Source: JBGQBN01 sp041494805 (lineage in GTDB: Bacteria; Acidobacteriota; Terriglobia; Terriglobales; Acidobacteriaceae). From it: a stretch of 64,000 bases of DNA. Location of the stretch: the NCBI GenBank assembly GCA_041494805.1, contig JBGQBN010000010.1, positions 34,022-98,021 on the forward strand. The letters are read 5' to 3'. Positions 59,355 to 64,000 of this stretch are shown here, in pieces. Position numbers and translations under genes: made by a program. The notes under the pieces were generated by a model that saw only the letters and a program-made list of their open reading frames with translations, was not told the DNA's origin and ran no database searches. Position 1 is the stretch's first letter, and every line of letters starts with the position of its first letter.

Positions 59355-59975
59355 TCACACTCCTCTCTGCGCCATTTGCGCGATCGCCTGCTGGATACCG
59401 TGGTAGGTCCCGCAGCGGCAGAAATTCCCGCTCAGCCCGCGGCGGATTTCGTCCGGCGTCGGGTTGGGATGTTTATCCAGCAAGGCCTTGCTGGCCACGA
59501 CAAACCCAGGGGTGCAGAAGCCACATTGCGAACCGTCGTTGTCCACAAATGCCTGTTGCACGGGATGCAGCTTCTCACCCTGCATAAGCGCCTCGACTGT
59601 GGCAATCGCCTTCCCCTGCGCCTCGATAGCGAGAACAGAACAGGCATAAACTGTTTTGTTGTCCATGAGGACGGTGCACGCGCCACATTCGCCCCGGTCG
59701 CACACTCGCTTGGCCCCGGTGATTTCCAGATCGTCACGCAAGGCATCCAGCAGTGTGACCCGCGGTTCAAGTTGCAGGCTGTGCTTCTTGCCGTTGACCG
59801 TAAGCTCCACTGGCACCTTGCCGGGACCGTAAACCTTGACCGGAACACCCGCCGCCTCCACTACTTTCGTCCCCAGAAGCGGTACGGCTACCGCCGAGAT
59901 GCTAGAGATTTTCAGGAAGTCGCGGCGAGAGACGCCGGGACTTTCCTCCGCCGGTTTTTTCGGATCGTCTTGCAT
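59355..59975 (-). CDS. Tat-exported 2Fe-2S subunit (PaoA/YagT type)
   Basis: 206 aa. N-terminal twin-arginine motif SRRDFLKISSISAVAVPLLG marks Tat export. Ferredoxin cluster CDRGECGACTVLMDNKTVYA and C-terminal cluster QCGFCTPGFVVASKALLDKH / GNFCRCGTYHGI. First gene of a minus-strand operon: small, Mo, FAD; gaps 3 bp and overlapping. GGAGG 6 nt before ATG. The whole enzyme should act in the periplasm as E. coli PaoABC does. No paoD/XdhC-type chaperone is present in the window. Confidence 0.92.
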   Translation of the reverse strand: MQDDPKKPAEESPGVSRRDFLKISSISAVAVPLLGTKVVEAAGVPVKVYGPGKVPVELTVNGKKHSLQLEPRVTLLDALRDDLEITGAKRVCDRGECGACTVLMDNKTVYACSVLAIEAQGKAIATVEALMQGEKLHPVQQAFVDNDGSQCGFCTPGFVVASKALLDKHPNPTPDEIRRGLSGNFCRCGTYHGIQQAIAQMAQRGV

Positions 59976-60133
59976 TCCTAACCTCCGCGTGGCGGGAACG
60001 ATCCGGCCGCCACCGCCGGGTCATGTCTGTCCGATGAAAGATTTGGACAGGACGGCAGTGTTTCGGTTAGCAGACATTTGGGTGCTGCTGAGTGACAAGG
60101 ACTCCCGAATTCTTCAAGAAGGAAATTATACAA

Positions 60134-60152
60134 CCGCGAACTGCCGTCGCGG
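60134..60152 (-). terminator. Weak hairpin after the wHTH-TPR gene
   Basis: Stem CCGCGA / TCGCGG with 7-nt loop; on the minus strand TTGTATAATTT follows. A second small stem (GGCAG/CTGCC, 60152-60170) adjoins it. Tentative. Confidence 0.35.
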
Positions 60153-60173
60153 GCAGGGGATCGAACTGCCGAT

Positions 60174-62102
60174 CTAGCTGACCGGCAGACCAATCTTTCT
60201 CAGTCGGTCCTGAAAACCAGCATCGGCCCGAAAGGCATCGAATGCCGGATCAATTCCAAGGAGGAGACACGAGCTCGAGCGCTGCCCGATGGCCCGGTCC
60301 AGCCACGCCAACGCCCGCTCTTCATCGCCCAGGGTGGCATAGACACTGGCGATGTCATAAGAAGGAACGTAACTCCCCTTGATTGCTTTCTCCATTTCTC
60401 CAACCATCTTGAGAGCCCGGGCCCGATCGCCCAACTCCGCGTAGGTCACAGCCAGTCGCATCAGCGCTTCCGGATCGTGATCCGACAGTACCAGATACTT
60501 CTGGAACTCTGCGATGGCCTCCTTGAATTGTTGTTTCCGTTCGTAGGCCATCCCGAGCAAATCATGGGCTGCCGGAAAATTCGGAGAATGTGCCAGCGCC
60601 TTCCGTGCCTGCGCGATCGCCGCATCCTGACGCCCGGAGTAGTAGTACACCTGGCCCTCGTCCAAACCCAGAATCAGCGAGAGCGGGTCCAATTGCTGGG
60701 CTTGCGCAAATTCTCGCAAGGCTTCGTCGAACCGCCGCTCCAGCATGAGTTGTATGCCATACCACTGGTGCGCGGTTGCATGATTGGGATTAAGCTCGAT
60801 GGCACGCCTGAACTCCTGTTCGGAGCGTTTGAAATCCCAGCCATGGAAGAAGGTGGCTTGAGCCAGGGTGGCATGGGCCTCGCTCAGACTCTCATCCAGC
60901 CGGAGGGCTTGCTCCGCGGCCGCGCGCGCCTTGGGATTGACATCCTCCGGGGCCGCCTGGTCGTTGGCGCCCAGGACCACATAGGCCTCTGCTAACCCCA
61001 GATAGGCCTCGGCATATAAGGGGTCTTTTTCCAGGGCCTGGTTGAAATACCGGATGGCCTTCCACTCGTTAGCAGGCGTCCGCTTGTTCCACCAATAGCG
61101 CCCCTGCAGGTAAAGATCGTGGGCAAGGGGATCGACTGGACGCTTTTGTGCTCTGGGTTCCGCGGTTTCCTCACCCAGCCTCAGCTGCAAGGCGCCCGCG
61201 ATGGTGCGGGTGATTTCGTCCTCGACCGCGAACGCATCCGCGGCGCTACGCTCGTACGTCTCCGACCACATATGGTATCCATCAGCCGTCCGCACCAGTT
61301 GAACCGTGACCCGCAATCGCCCTTCGCTTTTCTGCAGGCTTCCTTCCACCAAAGATGCGACATTCAACTGGCTTCCGATCACCCGAACGTCATCGGCCTT
61401 CCCTTTGAACTTGAACGCCGACGTCCGGGCCACCACCCGCAGGCCCGGCAGTTTGGCCAACGCCCCAGTGAGTTCGTCGGTCAACCCATCACTGAGGTAA
61501 TCGTCATCTAGGCTTCCACTCAGGTTGAGGAAAGGAAGCACCGCAATCGAAGACACTTGGCCCTGGGCCGCAGCGTGGGATGGGCGTGGCGTGCGGGCCC
61601 AGTAGACCGCCGCCAGAGCGGCGGCGAAGAGCAAAATTACTGCCAGTAGAGCGAATTGCCGCTGCCTGCTCCGAGGCTCCTCGAGTCCACCGGCATCCCG
61701 CGCCTTCTGCCATGTGTTGGGTACGAACGTAGCGCCATAACTACCTTTGGGTACCTCAACCCGGATCCCGTCCTGCCGGCCCTCGGTCTCGTAATATTCC
61801 CGCAGTTTTACCCGCAGCCGGCGCGCCGTCATTCGCACCACCGGGTCCATCCGGGGATCAAACGAGGTGGGGCGATCAAGCACTTCGACTCCCAGCCGGT
61901 ACTCTTTTAGCTGGTCGCCTTCTCCCTGGAGAGTGTGCTCGACTGCATATCGCAGGAAGCGCTTCAGGCTCTCCGATCCGTGGAAGGCCTTGCTGGAAAG
62001 GACTTTCTCAAGTTCCGTCCGTACCGCGGCTTCTGACGCGGCATCTTCCCGTGTCTGCGGGAAGCCCGGACCGGACGAATTTGCGGAAGGCGATGAACCC
62101 AT
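60174..62102 (-). CDS. Membrane wHTH-like / FlgO-like / TPR regulator
   Basis: 642 aa from ATG at 62102; an earlier GTG (62114) has a weaker site. N-terminal module (about 20-120): LEKVLSSKAFHGSESLKRFL, VEHTLQGEGDQLKEYRLGVE, SFDPRMDPVVRMTARRLRVK, a winged-helix-like block found before TPRs in acidobacteria. TM about 147-170 (FALLAVILLFAAALAAVYWA). FlgO-like domain: SSIAVLPFLNLSGSLDDDYL then LSDGLTDELTGALAKLPGLR. Several TPRs from about 330 to 620 (AIRYFNQALEKDPLYAEAYL and others). It sits upstream of the PaoABC-like operon with a 198-bp gap and may control it; this is positional inference only. Confidence 0.85.
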   Translation of the reverse strand: MGSSPSANSSGPGFPQTREDAASEAAVRTELEKVLSSKAFHGSESLKRFLRYAVEHTLQGEGDQLKEYRLGVEVLDRPTSFDPRMDPVVRMTARRLRVKLREYYETEGRQDGIRVEVPKGSYGATFVPNTWQKARDAGGLEEPRSRQRQFALLAVILLFAAALAAVYWARTPRPSHAAAQGQVSSIAVLPFLNLSGSLDDDYLSDGLTDELTGALAKLPGLRVVARTSAFKFKGKADDVRVIGSQLNVASLVEGSLQKSEGRLRVTVQLVRTADGYHMWSETYERSAADAFAVEDEITRTIAGALQLRLGEETAEPRAQKRPVDPLAHDLYLQGRYWWNKRTPANEWKAIRYFNQALEKDPLYAEAYLGLAEAYVVLGANDQAAPEDVNPKARAAAEQALRLDESLSEAHATLAQATFFHGWDFKRSEQEFRRAIELNPNHATAHQWYGIQLMLERRFDEALREFAQAQQLDPLSLILGLDEGQVYYYSGRQDAAIAQARKALAHSPNFPAAHDLLGMAYERKQQFKEAIAEFQKYLVLSDHDPEALMRLAVTYAELGDRARALKMVGEMEKAIKGSYVPSYDIASVYATLGDEERALAWLDRAIGQRSSSCLLLGIDPAFDAFRADAGFQDRLRKIGLPVS

Positions 62103-62278
62103 CGCATCCCTCACTGGAAATGGGTGGAGTGCGGGGAAGGGCGTGTGCTAGCTCGAACCACGCCAGTTTACCGTAACTTTACCCCCAAATGCTTGCCAAG
62201 TAGCACAGACTCCACCAATATTCGCCCCAGGTGAACTTTGCCTGCGCTTCCGCCGTCCCGTCCGCAAAGGAAAATCAA

Positions 62279-64000
62279 ATGAAACGCACCGCGATCGTCC
62301 TTTCTTTTCTGCTAGTTCCGGGCCTAATCTCCGCAGCCGACTCCTTCAGCCGCCAATTCGGGGCTTCTCCCGGCGCCGCTCCGCCAATGGGCCGGTTTCT
62401 CACCGCCCAACTGGTCAGCGGGCAAGGCGCCTTTGTCGACGACACTACCTCTGTAGCGGCCGTCGGAGACTTCAACGGCGACGGCAAGGCCGACGTGGTC
62501 ACCGGCGATGGCCACTCGGACGTTTACGTCCTGCTGGGCAACGGCGACGGCACCTTTCAGAAGTCGGCCACGTTAAGCCTGGGAAGCTTCGTGGAGACTC
62601 TTTCGTTTGCCATCGGCGATTTTAATGGTGATACCAAGATGGACCTGGCGGTTGCGACGGGCAACGTCCAGTTCAACACCGGCGCGGTCCAGATCTTCCT
62701 CGGCAACGGGAATGGGACCTTCACCACAGGGCAAGCGGTCGCGATCGGGACCATTTTCAGCAACCAGCCTCAGGGTATGGCGGTTGGGGATTTCAACGCA
62801 GACCAGAAGTTGGACCTGGTGGCCGTTAATGGCGGCGCCAGTACCGTGAGCGTCGTGCTGGGCAATGGCGACGGTACCTTCCAGGCTGCGAAAAATTTCG
62901 CTGTAGGACAGCAGGATCCGAGAGGGGTTGCCGTGGCCGACCTCAATGGCGATGGCAAGTTGGACGTTGTGGTGGCGAACCATAATGGCGCTCTGAACAA
63001 CACCGTGAGCGTCCTGCTGGGCAATGGCGACGGCACTCTGCAGGCGGCGCATGACTTCACCGCCGACGCTGGTCCCATGTCTGTGGTCCTCGCCGACTTC
63101 AATGGGGACGGTAAGCTGGACATCGCCACCGCGAATCGAGATACCAGCGACGTCAGCATCCTGCTGGGTAATGGCGATGGCACGTTCCAAGCAACCACCA
63201 ACATTGGTGTGGGCCTGCTTCCCATTACCATTGCCGTGGCCGACTTCAACCAAGATGGCAAGCTGGACTTAATAACCGGCAACTCGGCCAATAGCAATGT
63301 TGCGGTGCTGCTCGGTAAGGGGGACAGCACGTTCCAGCCGCCAGTGTTTTACGGCGCCGATACCAGCCCCAGTTCCCTCGCGCTGGGCGACTTCAACGGC
63401 GACGGGAATACAGACTGGATTCTCGGCAACTCGGTCGACCCAGTATTTACCATGGCCTTCGGCAATGGCAACGGCACCTTCCAGGCCGCAACGCAATACA
63501 CCAACGCCTCCTGGGCCGCCACGCTGGCTGATTTCAACAAAGACGGCAAGATGGACATGGCCATTGCCACAAACAGCGGCGTCTCGGTCTTCCTCGGCAA
63601 TGGCAATGGCACCTTCCAGTCGCCAACGTCGATCACCGGAGTCGGCACTCCTCTGCACGTGGCCGCCGCCGATTTCAACAAAGATGGCAACATGGACCTG
63701 GCCGTCGCCAACGGAGGCCCCAATCAGGTCTTCATCCTGTTGGGCAATGGCAACGGCACATTCCAGGCGCCGGTGACCTACACGCTGGGAGGCTCAACTG
63801 CCTACGAAATTGTGATCGCCGATTTCAACAAAGACGGCAAGCTGGATCTCTCCGTCGCCGCCGCCAGCAACAACACCGTAAATATCCTGCTGGGTAACGG
63901 CGATGGCACCTTCCAGGCGGCGCGGACTTTCGTTTTCGGCGCCAGCTCCGGCTATATGGCGGCGGGGGACTTCAACCAAGACGGCAAGCTGGATGTGGCC
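62279..64000 (+). CDS. Exported FG-GAP/VCBS-repeat protein, 3' end outside window
   Basis: At least 574 codons, open to the window edge. AAAGGA before the ATG; signal peptide TAIVLSFLLVPGLISAAD. Eleven visible FG-GAP repeats of DFNGDGKADVV...VYVLLGNGDGTFQ type; the eleventh is cut at DFNQDGKLDVA. DNxDG loops bind calcium. Repeats at DNA level (GGCAATGGCGACGGCACCTT-like) are imperfect direct copies, so length may vary by recombination. Secreted surface protein; more than one propeller is likely. Divergent from the wHTH-TPR gene. Confidence 0.88.
   Translation, partial: MKRTAIVLSFLLVPGLISAADSFSRQFGASPGAAPPMGRFLTAQLVSGQGAFVDDTTSVAAVGDFNGDGKADVVTGDGHSDVYVLLGNGDGTFQKSATLSLGSFVETLSFAIGDFNGDTKMDLAVATGNVQFNTGAVQIFLGNGNGTFTTGQAVAIGTIFSNQPQGMAVGDFNADQKLDLVAVNGGASTVSVVLGNGDGTFQAAKNFAVGQQDPRGVAVADLNGDGKLDVVVANHNGALNNTVSVLLGNGDGTLQAAHDFTADAGPMSVVLADFNGDGKLDIATANRDTSDVSILLGNGDGTFQATTNIGVGLLPITIAVADFNQDGKLDLITGNSANSNVAVLLGKGDSTFQPPVFYGADTSPSSLALGDFNGDGNTDWILGNSVDPVFTMAFGNGNGTFQAATQYTNASWAATLADFNKDGKMDMAIATNSGVSVFLGNGNGTFQSPTSITGVGTPLHVAAADFNKDGNMDLAVANGGPNQVFILLGNGNGTFQAPVTYTLGGSTAYEIVIADFNKDGKLDLSVAAASNNTVNILLGNGDGTFQAARTFVFGASSGYMAAGDFNQDGKLDVA

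Noticed and set aside
60134..60175. GGCAGTTCGATCCCCTGCC on the minus strand resembling a tRNA T-arm
   Set aside because: The loop size is wrong and the upstream sequence is the end of a coding region; it is better read as small hairpins.
1..64000. CRISPR arrays, insertion sequences, prophage, rRNA
   Set aside because: No direct-repeat spacer series, transposase, integrase or rRNA-like sequence was seen on reading the window.

Overview
The window looks like part of the chromosome of an uncultured or soil-type acidobacterium (Acidobacteriota, Terriglobia-like). This is inferred from gene content, since no rRNA is present. The clues are a large Oar-type TonB-dependent receptor with an N-terminal carboxypeptidase-regulatory domain, FG-GAP/VCBS propeller proteins, PEGA and TPR kinase-like proteins, a wHTH-TM-FlgO-TPR regulator, a Crp/LuxR pair of acidobacterial type, and many short single-gene units on both strands. 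No tRNA, rRNA, insertion sequence, prophage or CRISPR array was found.

Layout. 0-6.6 kb: a 5'-truncated LuxR regulator, an exported SYLF protein, a Crp/Fnr regulator, several very small membrane or zinc-finger proteins, an OmpA-family protein (TTG start), a Gln-rich exported protein and a 51-aa DUF3309 protein; together this looks like an envelope/stress neighbourhood. 6.7 kb: a perfect 16-bp parS-like palindrome. 6.9-10.7 kb: an SLM-ordered molybdenum hydroxylase operon (form II CO-dehydrogenase-like). 10.7-13.8 kb: small proteins, a DUF4160/DUF2442 pair and a PilZ-TM-TonB fusion. 14-24.4 kb: a prolyl oligopeptidase, a small wHTH protein, a four-gene MacB-like ABC export operon and an SGLT-type symporter. 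24.6-32.1 kb: a PEGA pseudokinase, a PhoX-like gene relic, 3-hydroxybutyryl-CoA dehydrogenase, a WalJ-type metallohydrolase and a possibly metal-related exported protein plus outer-membrane protein. 32.2-41.6 kb: housekeeping genes (map with a C-terminal frameshift, msrA, pyrD, serS), a PafA-like phosphatase, a cytochrome c and a LolA-like protein. 41.8-53.5 kb: the TonB receptor, a sulfatase-fold/TPR protein, a GT-C glycosyltransferase, a seven-repeat FG-GAP protein and a 1169-aa GH18-NodB-GT2 protein. 53.7-64 kb: a P5C dehydrogenase, a deleted relic of a kinase-TPR gene, a Tat-exported PaoABC-like molybdenum hydroxylase operon, a wHTH/TPR regulator upstream of it, and a second FG-GAP protein running off the window.

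How the genes work together. Two different xanthine-oxidase-family enzymes are encoded: one cytoplasmic (SLM order, AYRGAGR motif) and one probably periplasmic (Tat signal on the 2Fe-2S subunit, extra Cys motif in the FAD subunit). Envelope biology dominates the rest: export (ABC/HlyD), outer-membrane uptake (TonB receptor, PilZ-TonB), surface polysaccharide synthesis and processing (GH18-NodB-GT2), OmpA and LolA-like carriers, and secreted beta-propellers. Several genes are visibly decaying (kinase-TPR relic, PhoX-like relic, frameshifted map). Gene starts were moved from the longest open frame where a Shine-Dalgarno sequence or signal peptide pointed to a better start. Family assignments come from recognised motifs and remembered family patterns; no database search was run.
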